From the NCBI GenBank assembly GCA_003569245.1, contig BGOM01000015.1, positions 1 to 64,000 of the forward strand: a stretch of DNA of 64,000 nt, in the 5' to 3' direction. Positions within the stretch are counted from its first letter, which is position 1; each line of letters starts with the position of its first letter. This DNA is from Opitutia bacterium (GTDB taxonomy: Bacteria; Verrucomicrobiota; Verrucomicrobiia; Opitutales; UBA953). The notes beneath the pieces were generated by a model. That model did not search any database. It saw only the letters and a program-made list of their open reading frames with translations, and was not told the DNA's origin. Position numbers and translations under genes: made by a program. Positions 19,422 through 29,891 of this stretch are shown here, piece by piece.

Positions 19422-20627
19422 TTACTTAGATTTGCGCTTCCGCGGTTTGTAGAGGAGATCCACGAGCCGTTTGCCGGTCTTAGGGTGGGTGATGTCCTCG
19501 TCGCAATTGATACCTTCGGGCTCGGTGAAGGAATAGGGGCCGCTGGAGTCTTCGATTACGCCGCCATCGCCGACGAGGAACTGGAAGTCGACCGGTAGTC
19601 CTTGGCGGCTCTCGAGATGGTGAGTACAGACGGCCTGATAGGTACGATCCTCGAACCCATCCTCGTTATGGAGCAGTTCGATAATTTGGAGCTCCCGTGC
19701 GGTGAGCTTTAGGTCGTCAAAATCGAGCTCACCCTCTTCGATGCGTTCGGTCCAGCGCTTGAATTGCTTCCATCGGGACGGGCTGACGTAGGGTTCCATC
19801 TCCCCCATACGCTCGTGGTGCTGGTCGCAAGCGTCCAAGTCATGCCAGTAAGCATAGGTCGTCCGATCGGCATCACCATCGCCCGGCTGGATGCCGCATA
19901 GCAGGGCCAGGTCGTAGGTGCCGATCATCTCATACCGATTCTCCGTCGAATCGATATCCTCCGCCAAGGCCTCGATGACCTCCTCCTCGGAGGCAAGCAG
20001 CTGGAGTTCCGTCAGACGAAGCTGCTGTTGCGTGAACCGGCGGATCTCTTCGGCCCGCTCCTTGGGCTTACCGCTCATCCAAATCACCTTCTCGACGCAT
20101 TCCGAGGCCGGGATGGTCGGCGGAAAGACCTTCTCCTCCAGTCGGAACTCGCGTACCAGCATCGGACCGAAGGTCTCCGCCGTGTTCGCCAGCACATTAC
20201 TCTCCAGGTCGGTGGTGAACCGCTCGGCCTGCTTCACCACGTCGGCTTTCGCCTGGGCCAGTTCGGCTAGGGACTCCTGTAATTCCGGGTGCATCACCAA
20301 GCCATGCGGACCTTCGATTGCCAAGATGAACCTCCCGTTGTCGGTCAACCCATGCACCGGGGACTGATACGGCCAAGACTTGACCTCGGAAGACAGAACC
20401 CCCGCCCTCACCGCGGCCGCCAGGACCTGCTGGCCCGTCCAATACGGCTGCCCGAGGGGATTTCGGAAGTGCGTGCTCGGATGCCGCCCCCGGGGCTTGC
20501 CGAGGTGACGCTTGATCTTCGCCTCGGACCAACCCGCCTCGCGCAATTCGTTTTTCGTTACCAAGCGCTTGGCCAGGTCCGACCAGGGGAACTTGAGAAG
20601 CCCCTCACAAATGGAATCTTTCTTCAT
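19422..20627 (-). CDS. Hypothetical protein (~400 aa)
   Basis: MKKDSICEGLLKFPWSDLAKRLVTKNELREAGWSEAKIKRHLGKPRGRH resembles an HTH/DNA-binding N-terminus; start at internal ATG avoids overlap with the upstream gene. Confidence 0.65.
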   Translation of the reverse strand: MKKDSICEGLLKFPWSDLAKRLVTKNELREAGWSEAKIKRHLGKPRGRHPSTHFRNPLGQPYWTGQQVLAAAVRAGVLSSEVKSWPYQSPVHGLTDNGRFILAIEGPHGLVMHPELQESLAELAQAKADVVKQAERFTTDLESNVLANTAETFGPMLVREFRLEEKVFPPTIPASECVEKVIWMSGKPKERAEEIRRFTQQQLRLTELQLLASEEEVIEALAEDIDSTENRYEMIGTYDLALLCGIQPGDGDADRTTYAYWHDLDACDQHHERMGEMEPYVSPSRWKQFKRWTERIEEGELDFDDLKLTARELQIIELLHNEDGFEDRTYQAVCTHHLESRQGLPVDFQFLVGDGGVIEDSSGPYSFTEPEGINCDEDITHPKTGKRLVDLLYKPRKRKSK

Positions 20628-20643
20628 ATCAGGTGGTTCGCGA

Positions 20644-21402
20644 TTAGCCCTCCAACTTCCATCCATCGGCGGTCCGGACGTTCCAGCCGCTGGGGATGTC
20701 TCCGCATCGGTCTACATAGACCTTCCCACCGACGGGAATCCAATCCAGCTTACCCGTGCTCAGGTCTTCCCTTGTCGCATACGTCTTGATCCAGTAGCCG
20801 GCATACTTGTGGTACTGCTCCATGTAGAGGTAGTCGTTACCCGGCCGTTCGATTGGCTTATCATAGCTCACCCCGTCCGGGATTTCATCCTTCTCGCGGT
20901 TCTGTAGGGCTTCGTCCGTAGGAGTAGCGCTAACCCATTCGCCCCTGATGCCGCGAATCATCGGCTTCCCATCCACCTGGGCGCGATTCTTTGGGTACCT
21001 CAGAGCGATGTCGGAGGTGAACTCCGCTGAGGACAAGCCATCGGCCGGAATCAGCGAACCCTCCATGCCCTTTGGCATCTTCACCTTCTGAACCGCGCAC
21101 TCCATGCTGAATCCATAGGTCGAAATCCAGTGGACCCTCACCCACTCTCCCTTGTAGGCCGCCAAGTGCCCACGCTTCTTAGGACCTACCTTGATAAGGA
21201 CCGAATCGTTAGATTCCTCGAGGCCCATCCTGCCCTTGCGGAAATAGAAGAACTGGCACTTCCGCCGCTCGAATTCCCGACACAGGTCATTCTTGGCCTT
21301 CCGGTAGACTGACTGTTTATCGCGGGGATTCAGCTCCTTGATCAGTTTACCGACGGCGTCTTCGAGCGAATCGAAGTAAGACCTATTCTCGGCGATAGGC
21401 AT
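20644..21402 (-). CDS. Hypothetical protein (252 aa)
   Basis: Long ORF, co-directional with neighbours; no domain recognised. Confidence 0.65.
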   Translation of the reverse strand: MPIAENRSYFDSLEDAVGKLIKELNPRDKQSVYRKAKNDLCREFERRKCQFFYFRKGRMGLEESNDSVLIKVGPKKRGHLAAYKGEWVRVHWISTYGFSMECAVQKVKMPKGMEGSLIPADGLSSAEFTSDIALRYPKNRAQVDGKPMIRGIRGEWVSATPTDEALQNREKDEIPDGVSYDKPIERPGNDYLYMEQYHKYAGYWIKTYATREDLSTGKLDWIPVGGKVYVDRCGDIPSGWNVRTADGWKLEG

Positions 21403-21406
21403 ACAA

Positions 21407-21718
21407 TCAGGAAACGGCCCAGGTGAGAATCGCCAGGCCGAGGACTAGTACGCCGGCGCAGCCTCCGGACTGGGGCTCGGTGTAGGTTACGCCTGGCGGG
21501 CGCGGTTTGGTCTTCTCGGAACGGCGGAACCAGTACTCGGCGAGATTACCGTCGTTCTTCGAGTCCCAGAGGAACATGGCGATCTGGGCATCGTGATAAT
21601 CAGACTCGGCAGCCGACTGAATCAGGGCCAATCCCAAGGGGATATTCTGGGGGACTTCTTTACCGAGCACCAACTGCATCCCCTTATCAGTACGAGATTT
21701 AGCCTCTTCATTAGTCAT
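21407..21718 (-). CDS. Small Sel1-like protein with C-terminal TM (103 aa)
   Basis: IPLGLALIQSAAESDYHDAQIAMFLWDSKNDGNLAEYWFRRSE (Sel1-like), then GGCAGVLVLGLAILTWAVS. Confidence 0.55.
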   Translation of the reverse strand: MTNEEAKSRTDKGMQLVLGKEVPQNIPLGLALIQSAAESDYHDAQIAMFLWDSKNDGNLAEYWFRRSEKTKPRPPGVTYTEPQSGGCAGVLVLGLAILTWAVS

Positions 21719-22143
21719 AACAGCACACTGTCAGGATTAATCTTCAAGGCAAGCCTTTTCCTCCCCTTTTATGCATAACAATTCGTCGTCTAAGTGAACA
21801 GATTACCGCGCCAATTCGATCTCAGTTCTAAACCTCAAACACTCCCTTTGGGGCGACCTTATGCTTGCCCAAGGTCGTATTGCACGGCCGCTGGATATCT
21901 CCTGGTTGGTGCCTGAATGTCCATTTGGCTCAATGAGCTTAACAGCCGGGCTTAAGAAAGGGACTTTGTGTACACCGTGCTCCCAAAACAGCTCGATATT
22001 GGAATCGTGCAACACTCAGGAGACCACGGGAACACGACCCTCCGGATCTACCTTATCAGGCTACCCGATGAGATGTAAGCTGCAGCTAACGATTGCTTGG
22101 GCATAGGCATTCACCTTAGGAATTCCCTTAGTAAAATATCACT

Positions 22144-25100
22144 ATGCCCTTAAGCGATTTTTCTCTAGTCCTTGGCCAGCCGAGATCATTCCAACTCACA
22201 GGGGTAAGTACTCAGGCGATTACTGGGAGCCTTTGGCTAGGTAAAGACCCTCACGGTCAGCCATTACAAATATGCGCCTTTGACTCAAATGTCGCGCTGT
22301 CGGATGGGAAAATTGAGAATGCCTGGGAAACTCGCAGGGGTAATACGGCCGCGAGCGTGCTGATTGTAGCGGTAAATGGCAAGATGGTCGACATGGCCGG
22401 CCCAGTGACTCGACAGGGAGTCTTGCCCATCATGCGCGGGATCGAGATCAGTGATGCACTGCGTATCCTTAAGCTGGCAAAGGATAGCCCCGACAGCTTC
22501 AGCGCCATTAAGTTCCTGCACCTGGCCTTTGGCTCTGCTCACTCGGACCTTCCAGGACTAAATAACAGCGGCCTATTCGCAGATCACGTCCTTCAGGAAG
22601 TTGTCCAGGAGGCAGCCTCCCCGTATAACATCGAATACAAGAACGCGGCCGCAAAAGCCCTCCCCCTTCTTGCGACATCGAACAAGGAGCTCATCCATGG
22701 GTTGGGCTTCAAAGTCACCTCGAACGACTCCCGCACCGACATCCTGATCGACGCCGACGACCGACAAGTAGCACTGGCAGTCCTCTTGCACGAAAACGAA
22801 TCCCCGGACAGCGCTTCTCCGGCATTCAATAATCAGACACCCATCTCGCATGCGCTAACACAGGCGAGTCGTCGGAACTTAAAATGGGTTATCACACTAG
22901 CGCCTGATCGCACTATCAGGCTTTACCCTGCGGTCCTTAACGTAGGCGTAGGAAGACGCGGAGCTACAGAGACTTTTATCGAATTACACGCGGGGTTACT
23001 TAAAGACGACAATGCCGGCTTACTTTGGATGTTATTCTCGGCCGATGCGCTGACGGACAAGGGCTCAGTAACACGCCTACTAGAAGACTCTACCCGCTTT
23101 TCAGGCTCACTAGCCAAAGACCTACGGGAACGCATTTACGTCGAGGTGATGCCGCGACTCGCCAAAGGAATCGCGGACGCACGACGCCATCCCAACAAGA
23201 ATGCAGCTTTTCTTCAGGACACGCTTCAGATGGCTACGCACGTTCTCTTCAGGCTGCTTTTCATCGCCTATGCAGAAGACAAGGACCTACTGCCTTACGC
23301 TCATTCGGCAGCCTACCGAAAGAGCTCACTGAAGTCTATCGCTCAAGAAATTCTAGAAGCTTTCAGGAAGGGCACAGAGTTCGGCGACACGACAAGGCTG
23401 TGGGAGCAGGTATCCATGCTTTGCGATTCCATCAGCAAGGGAAACAAGGTTCTCGATATTCCGGCGTATAACGGAGTCCTATTTTCTTCCGATAAGGAAG
23501 ACTCCCCGCACGGAGAGGCTATCTCCAAGGTTAAGCTGAAAGATTCACTATTTGGCCACGTGCTAGCTGGACTACTTCTGACCAAGGGCAAAGACGGCAA
23601 TTTGGGGCCGGTCGATTTCCGCTCCCTGGGTGTCCGTGAGTTTGGCACTATTTATGAAGGACTGCTTGAGTCTGAGCTATCAGAAGCAAAGGAGGACCTA
23701 TCCATCAAAGCAAAGGACGGAGATCAGATTTACGTGCCTACGCCAAAGGGCGCCGTCGCAGCTGTCAAGGAAGGGGAGTTTTACCTTCACAACAAATCCG
23801 GAGCCCGAAAAGCGTCGGGGGCGTACTTCACAAAGGAATTCGCCGTTGATCACCTTCTGGATCTAGCGCTCGACAAGGCGCTGGACGACCACCTGGCCAA
23901 GGTCAGCGAAGTGGCAAAGAAGAGCGAGCATGACGCGGCTGATCTGCTGTTTGACTTCCGAGTCGCAGACATCGCGATGGGCTCCGGGCACTTCCTCATT
24001 TACGCCATTGACCGGATAGAGCGAAAGTTCCGCGACTACCTCCTATCTCACCCGCTGCCGCCAGTTAGAATTCAGTTAAGTGAACTGCGTGAGGCCGCAA
24101 GAGCCGAACTGGGCGAGTCAGCAGACATACTTGAAAGTCGGCTCGAAGATGCTGCGCTACTTCGACGGCTCATCGCGCGACGATGCATATATGGCGTAGA
24201 CATGAACCCTATATCGGTGCAGCTCGCGCAGCTCGCCGTATGGATTCATACCTTCGTACCTGGCCTGCCGCTATCCTTCCTTGAACATAATTTGATTCAG
24301 GGAAATTCACTTGTTGGCGTGTCGACAGTTGCTGACTTCGAGGAGTTACTTGATGAGGCTAGACTGCTAGTGTCACCATATTTAAGCAGCGCTCTACCAT
24401 ATATAGCCAAGATGGCAGCTGTGGCCGACAGGACAGTTGCCGATGTCAAGATGATGAAGAAATGCCGGGCTGAAGCGCTAGACAAAATCTCTTATGCAGT
24501 GCAAGCAATGGACATCGCTGTATGGCACCGCGCTTCCGGGAAACTGAGTAAAGAGATCGGTGATGACCTCATGGGACTCCTAGCTGACCCCGAGAGAATC
24601 TCCTCTTCAAGAATGTACCGTGAGGCTACGCATGGACTGAAGAAAATAGGTTGCCGGCACCTTCTTGCAGCTTGGCCAGAGGTCTTCTTAAGACCAAAGG
24701 GCGGATTTGATGTCCTTCTAGGAAATCCGCCTTGGGAAAAGATTCATTTTGAGGAACCGCAGTTTTGGGTTCGTTACATTCCTGGATATTACGCAATGCC
24801 GGGGGCTAAGAAAAAAGCAAATGAAGCATTAGTGGTGGAGCAACAGCCCGATGTGAAACGTCTAATGGAGGAGGAAAATGCTGCGTCTGAACTTAGATCA
24901 ACATGCTATGGGAATCTTTACTCCGATAATAAAGGGGCTAAACCCAGGTTCGGCAAATCAAGTGGGCACCCAGACTTCTTCAAGTTATTTGCGTGGAGAT
25001 TCTGGGACCTGTTGGCTAGCGGCGGCCGGCTTGGTATTGTTATGCCTAGAACTGCATTCTCCGGAGACGCCCTTTCTTCATGGCGTAAGCATTTGCTTGG

Positions 25101-26280
25101 CGACGCTGAATCAGGAAATATCCCAAAGGCTGAGTTAAGGATAAGTGTTTTGGCTAATAAGGGCGAGTGGGTCTTTTCAGATGTCTCTGAAAAGTACACT
25201 GTCTGCCTTTGTGAAGTATTCAAATGTCCGGGCAGTAATGACATATACTTAAATGGGCCATTTCATTCTAAAGATTCATTCAACCAAGATAGGTTGAACT
25301 ATGTTAAATTTAAAACGGAAGAAGTGATGTCATGGTCACCAAATGCTGCCTTGCCGAACTTCCCTTCATCTAAATCCGTAGCAATCTTTCAGAAAATGAA
25401 GAAGTTTCCAGGGTTTTCCCAAGTAGAGGCTTCAAATGGCGCTTGGTCATGTCGTGGCATTCAAGAGTTAAACACCACCAGTGACTCAAATCTTTTTGTG
25501 CTCTCTAATTCCGAGAGCGCAAAAGCTAAGGTTCACGTTTTCAAGGGAGAGTCTTTTGGCCTTTGGCAGCCCGACAAGGGGCTCGAATTCCATTACGGAC
25601 ATGTTTCCGACGTCAAAGGCATTGAAACACACCTATTTAAGGACCGTCTTAACAGTCTAGATCGCGGCCCCCGGTCCCCATTTTACGGAATGCCGAAATC
25701 TACCGCTGAATCAAAGGACACCTTGGGTTTTAAAAATCCTCGGATTGCTTTTCGTGATGTAACTCGGTCTACAGACATTCGTACTATCTATGCTGCGCTC
25801 ATACCGCCCAATGTTGTATGCGTTCATACGGCCCCAGTGCTGGCTTTCCGAAATGGAAACGAAAAAACCACGGCATATGCATTGGGCATCTTATGCTCAC
25901 GTGTATGCGACTGGTATGCACGGAGATGGGTCGAGCTCCACCTAACATTTGTAATCTTTGGGGGGATTCCTTGTCCACGACCTAAAGAAAACGACCCTCT
26001 TTATCACGAGATGGTCGCTGCCGCAGGGCGACTTTCCAGTCCGGATGAACGCTTCTCGCGATGGGCAAAGTCCATCGGTGTTGAATCCGGGCCACTCAAG
26101 GCAGAGGATAAACAAGAACTGATTGACCAAGTCGACGCCGTGGCAGCGATTCTCTACGGCTTGTCCGAGCAAGAGTTAGAAACAGTCTTTGAGACCTTCC
26201 ATGAGGGGTGGGACTGGAAGCCAGATCATGCGCGGGTATTGGCTAAATACAGACTTCTCAAAAGAAAATACAGTATCTAG
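22144..26280 (+). CDS. Eco57I-type N6-adenine DNA methyltransferase / restriction-modification protein (1378 aa)
   Basis: SAM motif DIAMGSGHFLIYAIDRI, catalytic NPPW (FDVLLGNPPWEKIHFEE), GVDMNPISVQLAQLAVWIHTF; large N-terminal extension. Confidence 0.9.
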   Translation: MPLSDFSLVLGQPRSFQLTGVSTQAITGSLWLGKDPHGQPLQICAFDSNVALSDGKIENAWETRRGNTAASVLIVAVNGKMVDMAGPVTRQGVLPIMRGIEISDALRILKLAKDSPDSFSAIKFLHLAFGSAHSDLPGLNNSGLFADHVLQEVVQEAASPYNIEYKNAAAKALPLLATSNKELIHGLGFKVTSNDSRTDILIDADDRQVALAVLLHENESPDSASPAFNNQTPISHALTQASRRNLKWVITLAPDRTIRLYPAVLNVGVGRRGATETFIELHAGLLKDDNAGLLWMLFSADALTDKGSVTRLLEDSTRFSGSLAKDLRERIYVEVMPRLAKGIADARRHPNKNAAFLQDTLQMATHVLFRLLFIAYAEDKDLLPYAHSAAYRKSSLKSIAQEILEAFRKGTEFGDTTRLWEQVSMLCDSISKGNKVLDIPAYNGVLFSSDKEDSPHGEAISKVKLKDSLFGHVLAGLLLTKGKDGNLGPVDFRSLGVREFGTIYEGLLESELSEAKEDLSIKAKDGDQIYVPTPKGAVAAVKEGEFYLHNKSGARKASGAYFTKEFAVDHLLDLALDKALDDHLAKVSEVAKKSEHDAADLLFDFRVADIAMGSGHFLIYAIDRIERKFRDYLLSHPLPPVRIQLSELREAARAELGESADILESRLEDAALLRRLIARRCIYGVDMNPISVQLAQLAVWIHTFVPGLPLSFLEHNLIQGNSLVGVSTVADFEELLDEARLLVSPYLSSALPYIAKMAAVADRTVADVKMMKKCRAEALDKISYAVQAMDIAVWHRASGKLSKEIGDDLMGLLADPERISSSRMYREATHGLKKIGCRHLLAAWPEVFLRPKGGFDVLLGNPPWEKIHFEEPQFWVRYIPGYYAMPGAKKKANEALVVEQQPDVKRLMEEENAASELRSTCYGNLYSDNKGAKPRFGKSSGHPDFFKLFAWRFWDLLASGGRLGIVMPRTAFSGDALSSWRKHLLGDAESGNIPKAELRISVLANKGEWVFSDVSEKYTVCLCEVFKCPGSNDIYLNGPFHSKDSFNQDRLNYVKFKTEEVMSWSPNAALPNFPSSKSVAIFQKMKKFPGFSQVEASNGAWSCRGIQELNTTSDSNLFVLSNSESAKAKVHVFKGESFGLWQPDKGLEFHYGHVSDVKGIETHLFKDRLNSLDRGPRSPFYGMPKSTAESKDTLGFKNPRIAFRDVTRSTDIRTIYAALIPPNVVCVHTAPVLAFRNGNEKTTAYALGILCSRVCDWYARRWVELHLTFVIFGGIPCPRPKENDPLYHEMVAAAGRLSSPDERFSRWAKSIGVESGPLKAEDKQELIDQVDAVAAILYGLSEQELETVFETFHEGWDWKPDHARVLAKYRLLKRKYSI

Positions 26281-26288
26281 GGTTGGGC

Positions 26289-29200
26289 ATGAGTTACCGC
26301 CCCGACTTCATCGACAACTCCGAAGGGAATAAGCTATCGGAGGCGATAGCAGGGCACCTCAAGGAGCTCCGCACTAGAAATAGCACTCCGGAGGAACTGT
26401 GCATCGCAACGGCCTACTTTAGGCCTCAGGCGATGGACTTGCTCCAGGATTCGTTCAAAGAGCTTCAAGGCATCCGTCTCCTGATCGGAGCTGAGCCTCT
26501 CCCAGCCGCCAAGGAAGAAGACATGCTACCTGGCGATGCCGATACCGAAGAAGAATACCGCAAGCTAAAGGCAGCAGAAGCGGCCGAAGAACTGATTCGA
26601 AGGCTCAAGCATGACCGAGATCGTCTACCTTTCAGCAAAGAGACGCAGCTCAAGGTGGAGCGCTTCGTTAAATTTCTTGAGACAAATGTCCTTAAAGCAC
26701 GCCAAGTCACTAAAGGCTTCATGCATGCCAAGGCCTATGTCTTCCGGGGCAAAGGGGAACAGCGAGGCTTTATCGCTGGTTCTTCAAACCTCACTCCCTC
26801 AGGTCTCATGAGAAATGCCGAACTAAACCTGGGAATCTATGAAGGTCCCTTACCGGAAAAGGTGGAAAACTGGTTCGATAAACAGTGGAAAGAAGCATCT
26901 GATTTGGACTTGGCTGAGATTTATAGGCACCTCCTGGAGGCCTATCCTCCCTATTATATCTATATCAAGGTGCTCAGTGAGATTTATGGCGCAGATGTCC
27001 TAAGGGAAGATGGAGATAGCAAGATTCCCGTGACTGAATTCCAGCGGCATGGCGTCTGGCGTGCGCTTAAGATCATCGATGAGCTTAACGGTGCGATTAT
27101 CGCTGACAGCGTCGGGCTTGGAAAGACCTTCACGGCTGGCGCCATCATCGAAAAATACAACCAACGTCGACAGCGTGTGTTGGTAATCTGCCCGGCTGCC
27201 GTACGCGACACTACCTGGAAGAAGTTCTTATCGGACTACCAGCTTCTTGCTGACATTGTCTCTTATGAGCAGCTGGCACTGGAGGGCCTCTTGAAGGTGC
27301 CGCCCGAGAAGCTCCCCAAGACGCCTTTCATGCAACAAGGAGGTTCCGCTTTTGGATTTGGTCAGAATGCCTACGTCAGCAACCGGGCTGGATTGAAGCA
27401 GGATAAGCTCGAAAGACATCCAGACGAGTACGCGCTGGTCGTTATCGACGAAGCTCATAACTATCGTAATCCCTACACTCCGACCAGGGCCGCCGTGCTT
27501 CGAAACCTTCTATGGGGTCAACCCAAGGACGTGCTGATGCTCACTGCCACTCCGGTAAATAATTCGCTTTGGGATCTATTTAACATGCTGCGCTTCTTTG
27601 TGCGCCAAGATGCCCAGTTCGCTGCTAGAGGCATCCCCTCTCTCCATGAGAGATTTGACGATGCGATGTCACAGGACCCGAACAACCTGAATCCCGACGA
27701 GCTTTACCCCATCATTGACGCGACTACGGTCAAACGCACGCGCGCCTTCATCAAGAAGTACTACCCCAATGAAGAACTTAAAATCCGCCAATCTGATGGC
27801 TCAATCAAGCTTGTGCCCATCGTTTTCCCGAAACCTGAGGCATTAGTAGTCCGCTATTCCTTCGAAAAGCAACTGGGGCCCTTCTTCAATGCACTAGAGC
27901 ACTGCCTAGCACCTGCCGACGGCGGGGAGCCCACCATCAAGTTTGCCCGTTACCAGGCCGACAGTTACCTCAAAGAAAGCCCGGCCGACGGCGCCAAGGG
28001 AGGCGCTTTACTAGGACTGATCAGAAGCGGCCTTCTTAAGCGCCTCGAATCCTCCGCTTTTGCATTCCACATGACGGTAAGCCGCATGGTCAAAGAGCAT
28101 GAAATCTTCGTTCAGCAGCTTGAGAAAGGAAGAGTCGTCACTACCCAGACATTACGTGACGCGAGCACTGTCGAAGATGACCTCTCTGACGCTGATACGA
28201 TTCAGAAGCAAGAGAAGGCGATTGCACAAGGGGAGTTCGAAAGCGCCGACCTTTACGAAAAGAAAAAACTGCTCAAAGATGTCGAATCTGACCTCAAGGA
28301 ACTCAAAGTCCTTCGCGACATGGTTCGAGAGGCCGCAAACACCGAACGCGACGACAAGCTGGACTCTCTTATCAATGAAATCATCAAGATATCGGCGGAA
28401 GCCGAATCGGAAGTCGTCAGCTCGGGCGGCGCTACCCTGCGTGATCGACGCAAAATTCTGATTTTCTCCTATTTTGCAGATACAGCTGAATGGATTCACA
28501 AAAGGCTTGAAAAGGCGATTCGCGAAGACGCACGCCTAGCTGCATACCGCGAATCGGATTCTTCTCTTACTGGTCAGAACAAAGGCCTTCGCCTGTGCTG
28601 GGTATCCGGAGGCGATGATTCGGACATAAGCGCGAAAGCAGGTGCGGCATGCTTCGCGCCCATAACAGTAGACGTCAAGGGGGCAGTCGACCTTTTCGAC
28701 ATACTCATCACCACGGACGTTCTCGCCGAAGGCGTGAACCTTCAGCAGGCACGTCACATCATCAATTATGATCTTCCGTGGAATCCAATGCGTCTCGTGC
28801 AACGCCACGGACGTATCGACCGCATCGGAAGCAAACATACCCATGTTTACCTTCGAGCCTTTTTCCCTGATGACCGACTGGATGGAATGCTGCAGCTGCA
28901 ACAACGCATCAACAGCAAGATTGCCATGGCTCGCGCGTCTGTCGGATTAACCTCACCTCTTGCTACAGAACACAGCCGAGAAGCGGACTTCACAGAAGGC
29001 GTCGATGTAATCAAGGGACTCGAAGGCGGAGATGCCAGCATCTATGAGGATGGAGGCACTGCTGAATCCTCGCAGACAGCCGAGCAATACCGGCAGGAGC
29101 TACGCAAAGCTCTTTCAGGTCCTATTGATTCAAAGAAACTGGAGGATATGCCCGGCAAGGCCTGGAGCGGACTAGCTAAGGGGAAGACCTACGGATACTT

Positions 29201-29861
29201 CTTCCTAGCTAAAGTTCGCTTCAAGGTGGACCGCAACGGCGTAAAAGAGACCGAGCAGCGCCACTACCTGCGATTTGTCGAGACAGACAAAGATTACACT
29301 CCCTTGATGACCAAGTCTCTCATAGACGGAAAAGCGATCCCTGTCATAGAGCACCGGGAAGCCGCCTGCTTGCGTAAGATCGAATGCACCCCTGAGGATA
29401 ATCAACAAATCAGCCCTGCTGCGCAGGAAGCCGTATACGCCGCATGGGACTTGACGCTAGATAGCATCTCGAGGCAATGGGATTTCTATACTGACCCGAT
29501 GAATACGGCCCCCAAGGTTAGTAGAATTAACTCAAAGGCGGCTGAGCTTATTCGTGATAATCTTGGCGCTGAAGATAATGACATCTCCAAGGAGGATAAA
29601 GAGAAAGCCCTTCGAATCGTGCTTTCTCCATGGACGACCCGCGACGAGAACGTGCTTCGTACTTGGGTCAATTCTACGGCAGAAGGCTTTACCAGCCTTT
29701 CGAAACATAAACATGCGCAGCTACTGGTGAAGAATATCCTGAGCATGGGACTTTCTCCTACTACGCCCGCCGATATCTTACCTCCTATCACAAAGGATAA
29801 CATCGATTTGGTCTGCTGGATGGCACTAGAGCCCGCACCTGCAGCCCATCCAGCTAAGTAG
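26289..29861 (+). CDS. PLD-nuclease-like / SNF2-type DNA helicase (about 1190 aa)
   Basis: N-terminal HxK-like motif HAKAYVFRGKGEQRGFIAGSSNLTPSGL; Walker A ADSVGLGKTFTAGAI; DEAH (VVIDEAHNYRN); C-terminal helicase motif ITTDVLAEGVNLQQARHIINYDLPWNPMRLVQRHGRIDRIGS. 8 bp after the methylase stop. Confidence 0.92.
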   Translation: MSYRPDFIDNSEGNKLSEAIAGHLKELRTRNSTPEELCIATAYFRPQAMDLLQDSFKELQGIRLLIGAEPLPAAKEEDMLPGDADTEEEYRKLKAAEAAEELIRRLKHDRDRLPFSKETQLKVERFVKFLETNVLKARQVTKGFMHAKAYVFRGKGEQRGFIAGSSNLTPSGLMRNAELNLGIYEGPLPEKVENWFDKQWKEASDLDLAEIYRHLLEAYPPYYIYIKVLSEIYGADVLREDGDSKIPVTEFQRHGVWRALKIIDELNGAIIADSVGLGKTFTAGAIIEKYNQRRQRVLVICPAAVRDTTWKKFLSDYQLLADIVSYEQLALEGLLKVPPEKLPKTPFMQQGGSAFGFGQNAYVSNRAGLKQDKLERHPDEYALVVIDEAHNYRNPYTPTRAAVLRNLLWGQPKDVLMLTATPVNNSLWDLFNMLRFFVRQDAQFAARGIPSLHERFDDAMSQDPNNLNPDELYPIIDATTVKRTRAFIKKYYPNEELKIRQSDGSIKLVPIVFPKPEALVVRYSFEKQLGPFFNALEHCLAPADGGEPTIKFARYQADSYLKESPADGAKGGALLGLIRSGLLKRLESSAFAFHMTVSRMVKEHEIFVQQLEKGRVVTTQTLRDASTVEDDLSDADTIQKQEKAIAQGEFESADLYEKKKLLKDVESDLKELKVLRDMVREAANTERDDKLDSLINEIIKISAEAESEVVSSGGATLRDRRKILIFSYFADTAEWIHKRLEKAIREDARLAAYRESDSSLTGQNKGLRLCWVSGGDDSDISAKAGAACFAPITVDVKGAVDLFDILITTDVLAEGVNLQQARHIINYDLPWNPMRLVQRHGRIDRIGSKHTHVYLRAFFPDDRLDGMLQLQQRINSKIAMARASVGLTSPLATEHSREADFTEGVDVIKGLEGGDASIYEDGGTAESSQTAEQYRQELRKALSGPIDSKKLEDMPGKAWSGLAKGKTYGYFFLAKVRFKVDRNGVKETEQRHYLRFVETDKDYTPLMTKSLIDGKAIPVIEHREAACLRKIECTPEDNQQISPAAQEAVYAAWDLTLDSISRQWDFYTDPMNTAPKVSRINSKAAELIRDNLGAEDNDISKEDKEKALRIVLSPWTTRDENVLRTWVNSTAEGFTSLSKHKHAQLLVKNILSMGLSPTTPADILPPITKDNIDLVCWMALEPAPAAHPAK

Positions 29862-29891
29862 CGCGCTAAGTTTTCCCACTCAGCCTAAATA

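Noticed and set aside
21803-22106. Short ORFs in the divergent region before the methylase (70 aa minus, 81 aa plus), considered as an R-M controller protein
   Set aside because: No HTH pattern, overlapping opposite strands and no convincing ribosome-binding site; more likely promoter region or gene remnant.
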